A DNA stretch of 64,000 nt. Origin: Promerops cafer. Lineage: Eukaryota; Chordata; Aves; Passeriformes; Nectariniidae. The DNA is taken from assembly GCA_013398275.1 (NCBI GenBank), contig VZSE01009986.1, positions 765,043 to 829,042 on the forward strand. The letters are read 5' to 3'. A program made the position numbers and the translations under genes. Each line of letters begins with the position of its first letter. Position 1 is the first letter of the stretch. The notes beneath the pieces were generated by a model. It saw nothing but the letters and a program-made list of their open reading frames with translations. It made no database searches and was not told where the DNA came from. Shown here one piece after another: positions 1-11,260 of the stretch.

Positions 1-975
1 TTCTTTTTTAGTATTGTGTATCCTACATAATCTCATTTATATGAACTAAATTTGCAGTTCAGTGGGCATGTCCCATCACATTTCCGGATGGTGGAGTTGC
101 TTAATGGGGAAAGAGCTTTTTAAACTGCCTTTGTGGGGACAGCAGGGCATTGTGGCTCAGTGTGAATTAACTGATCACATTCAAATCCTCCCAGATTTAG
201 GGGAATCTGGCCTCAACTTTAGTTCCTGGTTATCTGGTTGTTAGACTGGTGTTTTGGCTCAGCAGGTAATAATCCAAAATGCCATCAGCACGGTGATCTC
301 AGCAGTCTCTGCTCTTCCTTGCTAAAAATGTCCTGCTGTTTAAATTTACACGTCTAACATGAGGAGGGGGTGAGGGTCAGTGGTTATCAATCTGAGCTGC
401 CTGATGTAATCAGAGACTCTGTGAAATGTGCCCATTTGGAGTTTGCCTTGGGTTATTTATGGGAGCATCTTCAAATCACTTCTGGATTAGCTGAGAAAAA
501 AAATGTATCCCCAGAAGGAGCAGCTGGGATATACAGAGCTGCAGCCAATACCTGAACTCATCCTGCCTCTCTGGATTTCCAGGCACAAATGCTGTGCCCT
601 GCCAGTGAAAGGGGTCATGGAATTTTACACTAAGTTAATCTTGTGAATGGATTTAAGGTGATATGTGTCACTGCTCTCAAAGTGACTCATGGATGATTAG
701 ACACAAGTAAAATAGTTGGTTTGTGAGTATCTCCTAAAAAAATCAGGTAACTGGTTACCCAAATTGGCAAGAGATTCCTGATTGCCACCAAATGAAGGGC
801 TGTTGTCTTCTTTATAGTAAATGTTTGATTCTCCAGTGTCATCCTCACCTCCTGGCTAGTGCAGCCCTTTGGAGTGTGGAATTTAGTTGGGCAGTTAGCT
901 GTGTGTGGGGATTGGCAGAACTTTTTTCTTTAGAGCTACAAATGCTGACTAACAAAAAGTCTCTTTTCTCATCAG
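1..975 (+). other. CRB2: CRB2 intron (probably intron 1), 3' part
   Basis: No exon is supported here. The reading frame of the following exon stays open back to an ATG at 792, but the strong acceptor ttctcatcag at 966-975 marks the exon border, so that upstream extension is intronic. I saw no clear signal-peptide exon that would make an alternative start. Confidence 0.7.
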
Positions 976-1674
976 GAACTTCATACTCTGAAAATGACAG
1001 TGGCTGTTCCTCGTCCCCGTGTGAGAATGGGGGCAGCTGTAAGGATTTGGAAGTGGGTTACCAGTGCACCTGCCCTGTGGAGCCCGTAGCCTACGTGGGC
1101 ATAAATTGTGAACTCCTCTATGATGCTTGCATTGAACATGACTGTCCTGCCCACATGACTTGCACCCGGACTCCAGGACTCCTGGAATATGAATGTGTGT
1201 GTCCACCTGGCCCTGCAGGTGCCGACTGTGACAGTGTTGATGAGTGTGAGAGCAGCCCTTGCACAGACCCTCGATTTGAATGTGTAGATAGCCCAACTGG
1301 ATACACCTGTAGATGCCAGCTGGGCCCCGGTAGAGAAGGCTGCCAGGCAGAAAGCTCCGTGTGCTCCAGCCACCCCTGCCTGAACAACGGCACGTGTGTG
1401 GAGGCTCCGGGTGGGTACCGCTGCCTCTGCCGGCCCGGCTTCAGCGGGGCCACGTGCGGGGACGACATCGACGAGTGCGCCTCGGGGCCGTGCAGGAACG
1501 GGGCCATCTGCAGGGACAGGGCGGGCGAGTACAGCTGCTTCTGTGTGCCCGGCTTCCAGGGCTCCAACTGCGAGATCGACATCGACGAGTGCGCGTCCCG
1601 GCCCTGCCGCAACCACGGCACCTGCCTCAACCACATGGACCACTACGAGTGCCACTGCGCGCCCGGATACGCAG
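976..1674 (+). CDS. CRB2: CRB2 exon 2: EGF repeats 1-6
   Basis: This extracellular exon encodes about 233 residues in six cysteine-rich EGF-like repeats. The later ones are calcium-binding type, with the DIDEC start (for example near 1467 and 1578). The exon begins after the acceptor atcag at 971-975 in phase 1 (first residues GTSYSEND) and ends at GGATACGCAG before gtacgg, also phase 1, so it joins exactly to 3389. The first two repeats are irregular in spacing, as expected at the N-terminus of Crumbs proteins. Base composition changes inside the exon: the part after about 1340 is very GC- and CpG-rich. This creates a long spurious antisense reading frame. Confidence 0.93.
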
Positions 1675-3388
1675 GTACGGCCGGCCCGCTCTGCCGGCTC
1701 GGCGGTCCGGGGGGCAGGAGCTGCCTCACGCCTCGCTGCGGCTCTGCATTCCCGCGGGGTCTGGCGGTGGGTGTGAGTAATGCCGTAGGGCTGCTTGCAG
1801 AGGCTTCCAGGCAGTGCTTGAGGCTTTGAATTCCATGCATGGTGTAGGTGCTGAGACACAGGGATCCAGGGGTGTTCTGTCTGAGACTGGAGTACTAGGC
1901 ACAAGGTAGCTGTGATTGGTTCTCAGCATGAAATTAAGGGAGATTACATAAAAAGATATTTATCATCAGGAAATGGGTACTTAGTGTTTCCAGGTATAAC
2001 TTAGCTCTGCTGACCTGGCCTATAGTTCTTTGTCCTGTCCAGCAGGATTTTTCCAAGGGAAATACTTGTCTTTTGGGAAGAAGAGTCTTTTAGCTGGAGA
2101 TTTCCAATTCTTTCATGCCTGGTGAATGTTTACTTGGCATATGATTTAAGTGCTTCTCTTTTGTACATCTGTGCTAATGGTGACTCAGAGAGGAATCCAC
2201 ACCTGTGAGTTATCTGTGAGGGAGGCAGTGGGGGCTCTCCTTCCCCCAGCCCTGCTTATCAGAGTGGAATGGGGTGGAATGTGTCCATGTCTGCCTGGTA
2301 CCACCTGGCACATGAACTTTCTCAGCCTTCCTCCTGTTCACAGACTGAAGTGTTTAAGGAGTTGAGTTGCTGTGAAGGAATGCTGCTGATTACCAGTGGA
2401 ATGAGGAGAAGTTACAACATTAGGAATGTCCCTGATGCTGACTCACTCTCTGATAAAAATGAAGAGAGATGAAGGAGAAACAAGACAGAATTTCTATGTG
2501 GGCCCTAAAGTTACTGGTGATTTTGAGTATCAAGCATAATTCTGTCTTTGCAAATCAGTTTCTTTTTTTATCTTTATGCTGAATCCTCAATTCAGGATTG
2601 TGGAATTCCCTGCCAAAGGAGCAATAAAGTGACCCAGGCAGCTGGAGGAGTTTGTTGTGCTTCAAGTTATTATGATATCAATCATGAGGCATAGCCTTGG
2701 GATTTAGTTCTTCATCCAGAGGTTTGAGCACCATTGGCTGGCAAGGCCAGGTTGTTTCCTGGTGTTTGCAGCTGGAATTTGGGTGAAGGAAGTTCTGTGT
2801 GGGTATTGAGGGGTTTGAACCAGATTAGGAGGCCCACATTCCACCAGGATTAGGATGGCCATGCCCACTCTGTGGGGAGCCTTCACCAAGGAGGGCAGAT
2901 TAGATACATTGATAGGTGCCACTGTAATGAGTAAGGTTTGGAGGTGATGCCAGGCCACAGGCAGCTCAAAGAGGTGGAATATATATAAGACAATTGCATC
3001 AAAATCTTTCATGAGGTCTTGTTCTGTCAGGGAGGTTGAGACTTTGTACCAAACAGGTGTTACTTGCTGCGACCAGTAGTGGAGCTAACATTGTATTTTT
3101 AATAGCATTTCCCAATAAAATAACTTCCTAGCGTCAGGTATCACTGTATCCAGTGTCTTGTACTACTTTAGTGCTTTTTTCCTGGGTATCACAAAGCAAG
3201 TTACAAACAATTGAAATAAATGGAATTTATTTTTGGAGAAGCAGGTAGAGATCACTCTGGTAGCCAGCTGGGGTTGATAACTGATGACATAACAAGATGA
3301 CTCTTGTGATTTCATCTCAGAATTCCAGGCAGCACATATACATTTCTGTGGATTTGTAACACAGATATTTTTCATTTTTTTAACAAAG
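1675..3388 (+). other. CRB2: CRB2 intron 2
   Basis: Phase-1 intron of 1.7 kb from donor gtacgg to an acceptor ending aacaaag. The first 100 bases continue the GC-rich composition of the exon; the rest is ordinary mixed sequence. No repeats, exons or conserved motifs were recognised. Confidence 0.7.
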
Positions 3389-3584
3389 GTGTGAACTGTG
3401 ATACTGAAATAGATGAATGTGCTTCAGACCCTTGTCAGAATGGGGCTCTGTGCAATGATCACGTTGGGTTCTACACCTGCACCTGTGCACCAGGTTATCA
3501 AGGAACCCAGTGCGAGGTGGACATCAATGAATGTGAGAGCCAGCCATGCCAGAGCAACGGGACATGTCATGACCTCATTAACAG
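3389..3584 (+). CDS. CRB2: CRB2 exon 3: EGF 7 and start of EGF 8
   Basis: Encodes [15 protein letters not shown] and the following cysteine pattern of one complete calcium-binding EGF repeat, then the first half of the next ([10 protein letters not shown]). Phase 1 at the 5' end after aacaaag; phase 2 at the 3' end, AACAG before gtgaga. The second repeat is completed by the exon at 3998. Confidence 0.93.
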
Positions 3585-3997
3585 GTGAGAAACCAGTGGT
3601 GGGGGTCAATTAGACACCAGGACTCATCTAGAGTCTACTCAGTGTGGCCTGTAAAAATCAGAGTAGAAAGCTGTGGGGGAAATTGGATTTAGTGTTTTGT
3701 ACATTGAGTGGCAGTAACAATGATTTGTGGCAATAAGGGAGAAGCCCCCTCCCAGCAGCAGAACTCCAGGGGTGCATAAAGGAAGGGAGGAACAAACACA
3801 GAGAAGTGGTTTGCAGGGCATGAACAACACAGGCAACTGCTGAGAACATACATGTGTGTCTGAATTTACCTTTCCACACATAAGGTGTGAACACGAGTGG
3901 TGTGAGCACTGACAGCTGAGCTCCTCTGCCTGTTCCTCACCCGGGGCTTTGCTGCCCAAGGGGGAGCTGATATCTTGCTCTGTTTGGTGTCCCACAG
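3585..3997 (+). other. CRB2: CRB2 intron 3
   Basis: Short phase-2 intron (413 bp) between gtgaga and tcccacag. Nothing else was seen in it. Confidence 0.8.
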
Positions 3998-4137
3998 CTA
4001 CCGTTGTGACTGCAGTGACACCGGCTTCGAGGGGGCTCACTGCGAGCTGGACATCCTGGAGTGTGCCTCTGACCCCTGCCACAACAGTGCCACATGCCTG
4101 GAGGGAATCAAGGGCTACAGCTGTGCCTGCTGGCCAG
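3998..4137 (+). CDS. CRB2: CRB2 exon 4: EGF 8 end and EGF 9
   Basis: Encodes YRCDCSDTGFEGAHC, completing EGF 8, then a DILECASDPC repeat. It ends at TGGCCAG before gtgggc in phase 1. The sequence ILECAS...NSATCLEG is a family-typical non-canonical calcium-binding EGF of CRB2. Confidence 0.93.
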
Positions 4138-4600
4138 GTGGGCTGGGGCCTCTCTGCTCGTGTGGTGTGTGGGCACACGGCCATGGACAGCATGTGCCTG
4201 ATTGCTGTGTTGAAGAAGTAGAGAATTAATGATCATACTGCATGGCCCCATGTGAGTTTTCGTTGTCTGGAACAGTGAGGCTGCACTGCTGCCCTTTACT
4301 GGTCATCCCAAAATCCAGCTGACCTGCAAAAATCACACCGATTCTCAACCATAAAGTTTTCTTTCTGTTTTCTGCCATTTTCCATCATGAGTTCCTCTAT
4401 CATGAGGTGATGCTTTCGTGCAAATTGATGATTTTGGTTTCTGTATTTGACACAGTGGAGAAATTAAAGGGCCTGGGGACTCCCTGCTAGGTGAGGTGCA
4501 GATTTCAGGGTCTTACACCCTGCTTTGAGTCAGCCACAGCATTTGGGAGCTGAGCTCCAGTGAGGTTGTGCACGGTGCTGACAGCGGTGTCTCGTGGCAG
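4138..4600 (+). other. CRB2: CRB2 intron 4
   Basis: Short phase-1 intron (463 bp) ending in ctcgtggcag. No other feature was recognised. Confidence 0.8.
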
Positions 4601-4783
4601 GTTACGCCGGGCAGGACTGTGAGGAGGATGTGGACGAGTGTGTGACAGAGCCCTGTCACAACGGTGGCCTGTGCCTGGAGCGCTCCAACCCAGCCCATTA
4701 TGGGACACAGCCCCACTTCCCCAGCAGCTTCAGCTACAGCCAAGCAGCTGGGTTCCTGTGCCAGTGCCAGCCAGGCTTTACAG
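4601..4783 (+). CDS. CRB2: CRB2 exon 5: EGF 10 with internal loop insertion
   Basis: One EGF repeat beginning [13 protein letters not shown]. It carries a serine/tyrosine-rich insertion of about 20 residues between its third and fourth cysteines (around [15 protein letters not shown]) before [12 protein letters not shown]. This long loop is a known peculiarity of this repeat in CRB2 and supports the identification. Phase 1 at both ends (ctcgtggcag / gtgagc). Confidence 0.93.
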
Positions 4784-5869
<1,086 letters not shown>

Positions 5870-7462
5870 TGAGAGGGCAGGACTGAGCTGGACTGGGTGT
5901 GTGCAGCAGGATGTCTGCAGTTCAGGGCTCAAATGCCACAGGAAAGCTGTGTGAGTGTGGGCAAGTAAGTTGATAGGCCATGCACTAGATTTGGAGACAT
6001 GAGATCAACTGCATAGAGTCTAAGATGAGAGTATCCAGGGCATCGGTGTCCTGGAGTGAAAGTTACCTGGGAGAACTGTGGGGGTTTCTATACATGTAGG
6101 AAATATAGGGAAAACCAGCCTTTAAATAAAAGGTGGGATGTTTAACGTTCTGGTTGTCACGGATTGTACTGGCTGTAGCAGATTGACTCACCAGCGTGTG
6201 AGCATCTGCAAAACATCTCCATTCACTAACACCCTGGGATGATAAGAGCATTTTTGGCTGAAAGCAGTGATCTGCTATGTTAGGAGGTCAAAAGGTCTTT
6301 GTGATGTGAGCAAAGGAAACCTTCTCTGTTTACAAGGGAATGAGGAGTCTGGATTCTTCCCCAAATGCCCTGCCTGACCCTAAGGGTTCAGTTTGCTGGT
6401 TGGGAATGTGGGGATGGTGAATGTCAGCCCTTTTGGGAAGATCCTCTGCTAACTGGTACTAAACCTCATCTTTCTTTAAAATATTCGTTCTCAGTCTTCT
6501 TCATTTTTAAATTCCACGTGTGTTGGGCAATTTAACACCAGAGTAGTTTGTAAGAAAGGTGATCCCAGCACAATCCTGGATTTCTGGATTTGAGATGAGG
6601 GTAACTTCTCCACGGTGTTACCAGGCTGCCATCTCGTGGGAAAAGGAAACACTTGAAGCCAGAAGAAAACCCTGTCCCTTAACTTGCAACAGCAGGTAAC
6701 AACATTCCAGAGACTCTCTCGGGCCTTTATGGCATGGGAAAATTTTCTGTTTTCCTTCTGTGGTTGCAGTGGTTGAGCTGTGTTGGTTTAATTCTGCCCA
6801 GCTCTTTCCTGGGAAGACCTATTACTTTCATTCCCAGAATGTAAAATCAGCTTCTAGTTAACATCTTCTGTAACTGGGCTGAATTATTTGTGGGGTTTTC
6901 TGGCCTATCTCATTTGCTAATTTAGGCCAGATCAGGAAAAATTTGCTTTTGTAGATGAGGCCTTTGAAAATAAGCTTTTATCTAAGCTCGTTATTGCTGC
7001 TTTCTCGGGCAGTTACAATGCTGTACTCTGAACTGAGATCTTGTCCATAGAGATGGTTTAAAGTTTATCCTTCTTGTCAGAATTCCCACTCACATCTGTG
7101 CCCTGTTCTCTTTTCCTCCTGCAGTGCCCCAGCACCCTCACAGAGCTCAGAATTTCACTGTGCTTTGCCAAAGTGCGGATCTGTTTAATCCTTTCCAATT
7201 CTTAGCGTGCTCATGGGCAGAAAAGCTAACAGAAACATGGGCTGATGGGCAAAGGAGTGCTGGAGTTCATTCTGTTGCATCAAATTTGGGTTCATTAGTA
7301 CTTGAGGGGGATTAGAAGCAGGTTGCTCTTCTGGATATTACTTTTGGTAAAGGATTTTGTCTCAGCTGAGGTAGTTCTGACACATTAACACAGCGAAAGG
7401 CTGGGAGCAGTGTGAGATCAGTGAGTGCGTGTGGAGGAGTGAAGCTGACAGGGAAATAATAG

Positions 7463-7493
7463 CAATTAATCTCCCCTCCTTTGTCAATTAATC
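7463..7493. promoter_or_regulatory. Paired homeodomain/OTX-type sites
   Basis: CAATTAATC occurs twice, at 7463-7471 and 7485-7493. The second copy reads on into CCC, giving TAATCCC, an OTX/CRX-type core. The starts are 22 bp apart, which is two helical turns. This is a motif-level call only. Confidence 0.3.
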
Positions 7494-10121
7494 CCAGTAC
7501 AGTCATGCTGGGTAAACAGCTTATTACTTCATATTAGGATCACAGAACAACTTTGTGAAGCTTCCCATAATGTTTCTCTTCAAAACACATTTCTGTGGCA
7601 GCTTAGATCTGCCATGAACTTGGTTTTAAGCTGCCTCCGCTGATTAAAGTGAACTTGCTACTCTGATGAAGAATGCTTTCTTGGGACAGCAGGGGTTCCT
7701 TCTCTGTGTTTGCTTCTTCAGTCTGAGGAATTTGGGGAGTGATGGGATAACAATGCAACTCAGAAGAAATTCTTTCTTTGCAAATTAACTGCCTCAGTGC
7801 TGTCTCAGTGTAGTGCAGGCAGATGAACCTTCTCTCTGAAATGTAGTTGTTGAAAAAGTGGTGCCTCATTCCTGAGAGAAAAACATAACAGGTCCTGAAG
7901 AGTCTGTTCAGCACATAGTTTGTGCTTTAGCAGAGGATATAGGTGCCCTGAGAGGATACAAGTATGAATCAAAGGATTGCAGGGGTGCAATGAATTGTGA
8001 AGGAGAGGGAATCTTGCATGCTCTTATAAATTATGTGAACTGTGGTCAAGAGACAAAGCTATTTAGGAAAAGTCTGTCTTTTAGGGGGAAAAGAAATCCA
8101 ACAAATTGAATTCTTAATTTAATCTTTTTTTCAGGAATGTTTTCAGTCCATCAGGTATTTATTAGGCAAGATGTTAGGCCGGGACAAGCAAAAGACAGGT
8201 ACCTCCTCTTGACACGGACACTGATTTTTAACCTGCAAAAATGTTATCACTGAAGTTTGGATCATTCATTCGTTAACAACTTTTAAATGGCCTGAGTGCT
8301 CTCCCTCGAGCTGAAGCTGTGCTCAGCCAGAAGAGGCCGTGTCCTGCAGCAGGCACTGTGGCCCTGGGCAGCCCCGATGAGAGGGGCTGAGCACGGCACT
8401 GCTGTCGCAGACATGCAGCCCGGGGCACTGGCACCTTGTGATCATGGGAACATTCTGAGCTTTTCTGCACATGGCTGAGGAACACTTCTACTTTCATGAG
8501 AAATCAGAAGGTGATGTGGTGTGAATGTGTCCCAGTATAATTGGAGGGCTTATTGACCATCTCACTTTGTTCAGCCATAATGTCTTTGTCTCCTTAAAGA
8601 AGTAGAAACCTTCTGTGCCAGCAGCTATAAATGGTGACTTTGTGAGGGTGCCAGCCCAGATCAAATGGGCTTGAATTCCTGGGTCATGGGTCAGGAAATA
8701 AATGGGAGATGCTTCTTCCTTCTAACCACCTTTGGATAGATTTAATTTTTTTGTGCAGGTATTTCTTAAGTCAGATTTGTTTTAGAGTCAGAGCCTCTAG
8801 AGCAAGGGCAGCTAAAAGGTTAAGATAGTAAAGAGATTAGAGGCCTGTTCCACCTTCAACCAAATCCCTTTTGGTAAATATAGCTGAAGGGAGCTAGGCA
8901 GCACTTGAGGCTCCCCCCCTTCCCTTCCGCTCCACGTTTCTCCTCCCTGCTGGATCACAGCTCCATGTTAATCAGACCTTTTGACTTCCCTGTCATCTGA
9001 TCAGAAGGCTGTGAGTGCTGCAGTCCAGAGCCTGCTTGTGCCTGGTGCCAGGTGAGAGCAGAATCTGTGCTGGGTGCATTGGGGTGTGATGGATTTCCAG
9101 GCAGTAGTGTCCAGGTAGACTCTGTGTGTGTATGTGGAGATAAATGTGTGGGTGCATAAACCAAAATAGGCATCTTTTTGAAGACATTGAATATTCTCCA
9201 GTCTTCACAGTTGTTACACTTTATTGTTGCAGTAGTGGCTGAATGTGCACAACTGCCTGTTTGTTTTCTCCTGAACAATAAAAGAAGGGTCAGAGTAGCT
9301 AACAGAGATAGTGTTCCAAATCTGTGCTGGGATAGGTCTGTGTGTGCACAGGTCTGTGGCTGTCTGAGAAGTTTTGGCTCTAAACAGACACTCACCATAT
9401 CCCTCCCACTTCAAGTATCTGTAAAAGTGACTGGTATGTTTGGATTGAGTAAAATTACGAAAGTGAAATAGCTAGAGGAGTTGTTGGAATGCTTTTTTTA
9501 ATATCTTAGTGATACTGCTAGTGGAGATTCCAGACACTGACATGTAGGAGGTTTTGTTTGCTTGGACCTGACATTGATACAGAGACTCCAAGTTTGGGGG
9601 AAAGCTCCCAGATAACATTTCTTCACAGAAATAAGAAACTTCCCTGGGTCCTTGCAACACAAAAATACAACTCTGCCTCCAGAAATTTTGTAATATGAAA
9701 GTAACTATATTAAAAAACAAAACAAAAACAAATCCCAGAACCATAGAGGAAAAAGGAGACTGCAACAGCTGATTTAGTAAGGTGGCTAGTGAGGAAAGAG
9801 TGAGTTTTGATTGTGCACTGCCATGTCTGAACCTGTACATTCAGCATAATGCAGTGAATTTCCTTCCATCCAGTTTGACTTCAGGGAAACAGATCGTGGT
9901 CATTAAAACCTGAGACTTTTCTTAGTGAATACAGCAGAGTGGAAATGTCTGTGCTCACAGATCCCTGGAACAGGGCACAGGGAGAAGGAAAACTGATGGA
10001 CCCTGATTCCCTCAGTGGTGAATGTGCAGCAGGGCCCAGGTTCACTCTGCATTTGGAACTCTCCTTGTTCCTATGGTTTAGATATTGCACAGTGGTGGAA
10101 ATGCAGCTTTTTGGCTTAGCC

Positions 10122-10130
10122 TATAAAAAG
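10122..10130 (+). promoter_or_regulatory. TATA-like box upstream of candidate internal first exon
   Basis: TATAAAAAG lies about 400 bp before the candidate internal ATG at 10523. A GGATTA (OTX/CRX core, complement TAATCC) follows at 10335-10340. Used as a promoter it would give a 5' leader of about 370 nt containing at least one short upstream ATG (around 10268), which weakens the call. Confidence 0.25.
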
Positions 10131-10522
10131 AACATTTTGGCCTTACTCACGGAATTTGGCAGATTCACCTGGAACGCAGCAAGGGCAGGAGATTGTCTCT
10201 TGGCTTTGCCCTGCTGAGCTGAGGCTGTGGGCACTGCGGGGCACGGCGGGAGGCACGGAGCAGGAATATGCTGGGAGCACACATTCCTGGTGTCAGCACG
10301 GACAGGGGCCAGCTGGGAGGGTCAGAGCCGGGCTGGATTAGACCTGGCGCAGGGCAGGGCTCTGCTCCCCCGGCTCTTTCTCTCCAATCCCTTCTCGTGG
10401 GACTGGCACCAGCGAGCGCCTGCACACACTGCCCTGTCAGCCCAGCCATTTTTGTCATCCCTCCCCCCTTCACCCCCATTTTTTTTCCCTTTACTGTCAC
10501 CAATGTCCACAAGGAGTCGGCC

Positions 10523-10574
10523 ATGAAATCTGTGCTGATTGGCGTGATCCTGAAGGGAATTTTTCTGCTAGCAG
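10523..10574 (+). CDS. CRB2: Candidate alternative CRB2 first exon (signal peptide)
   Basis: An ATG in a fair context (G at -3) opens MKSVLIGVILKGIFLLA, with a lysine followed by a hydrophobic core as in a secretory signal peptide. The codons end at GCAG before gtaatg, a phase-1 donor. The next downstream acceptor (14253) is also phase 1, so splicing would give a signal peptide joined directly to VECAVNINEC, the last EGF pair before LamG1. Reading this stretch as an internal exon fails: the phase arriving from 5780 would use a different frame and leave in phase 2. Mammalian CRB1 is known to have a short isoform (CRB1-B) made from an internal promoter with its own first exon, so the arrangement has precedent in the family. 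No transcript evidence is available. The chance of such a frame occurring by accident in 8.5 kb is not negligible. Confidence 0.45.
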
Positions 10575-11039
10575 GTAATGAGATGTGTACAGTGCTTGCA
10601 GTGTGTCGAGCGTGTGTGCGTGCCTGCCCAGGGCAGGGGGCTGGCTGTGTGATGAGTGGTGGCTGGAGGCATGAGGAGGAACCAGAATTGATTAGAAAGG
10701 AAGAATGTTTTCATTTCCAAGAGACCTAAAGTTTTGTTTTGGAAACTTCAAGGCGAGGAATTTCCTCGTTGCACGGGTCTGGCTGACAGCTCCACAGGCA
10801 CTGTGCTGCAGTTCTGCCGTGTGTGGTGTCAGAGCTGGGTGTTCTGAGGCACCGGGTCTGTGCCCAGGGGAGCTCTGGAGACACAGGTGCTTCCCAGCTA
10901 CTTCTGGGAAACGTTAGGTTTGCTTTTTACTGATGTTTTTGCGGTTTTCATTTTTCCTTTATGGATTGAAAGCTGTTTTAGGTTAAGGCTATTGAGAAGT
11001 AGGTTTTGTGGCTGTAACTCGGGACAAACCCTTTGGTGG

Positions 11040-11260
11040 TCAGTGCCTTCCCCAGCTCCTCCCGCTCCCTCGCCCCGAGCAGCAGCGCACGGTGGGAGAG
11101 CGGCAGAGCAGGGGTTGCCATGGAAATGGCAGTAATTGTGCAAATATAATTGTGTCGGTGTCCGTTTGTTGCGGCTAATTCTCTGCCTGCCCCCTCTCCC
11201 TCCCCTCCTTTTTCCTTTTGATAATCATAATACAATCCCTAATTAGGATGCAGCAGGGAA
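11040..11260. promoter_or_regulatory. Candidate intronic enhancer with RFX X-box and homeodomain sites
   Basis: GTTGCCATGGAAAT at 11114-11127 differs by one base from the palindromic RFX X-box. It is followed by two TAATTG motifs within 30 bp (about 11132 and 11147), a pyrimidine tract, and CTAATTAG at 11239-11246 flanked by AATCC and GGAT. This density is typical of a vertebrate enhancer. It lies 0.5-0.7 kb downstream of the candidate internal first exon. Confidence 0.4.

Noticed and set aside
792..975. In-frame ATG extension upstream of CRB2 exon 2 as an alternative start
   Set aside because: A clear acceptor (ttctcatcag) ends at 975 and the upstream residues have no proper signal-peptide organisation; it reads as open intron.
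981..1904. Long antisense open frame (307 codons) over CRB2 exon 2
   Set aside because: It mirrors the GC-rich cysteine-repeat coding DNA, has no domain of its own, and runs across the exon border into the intron.
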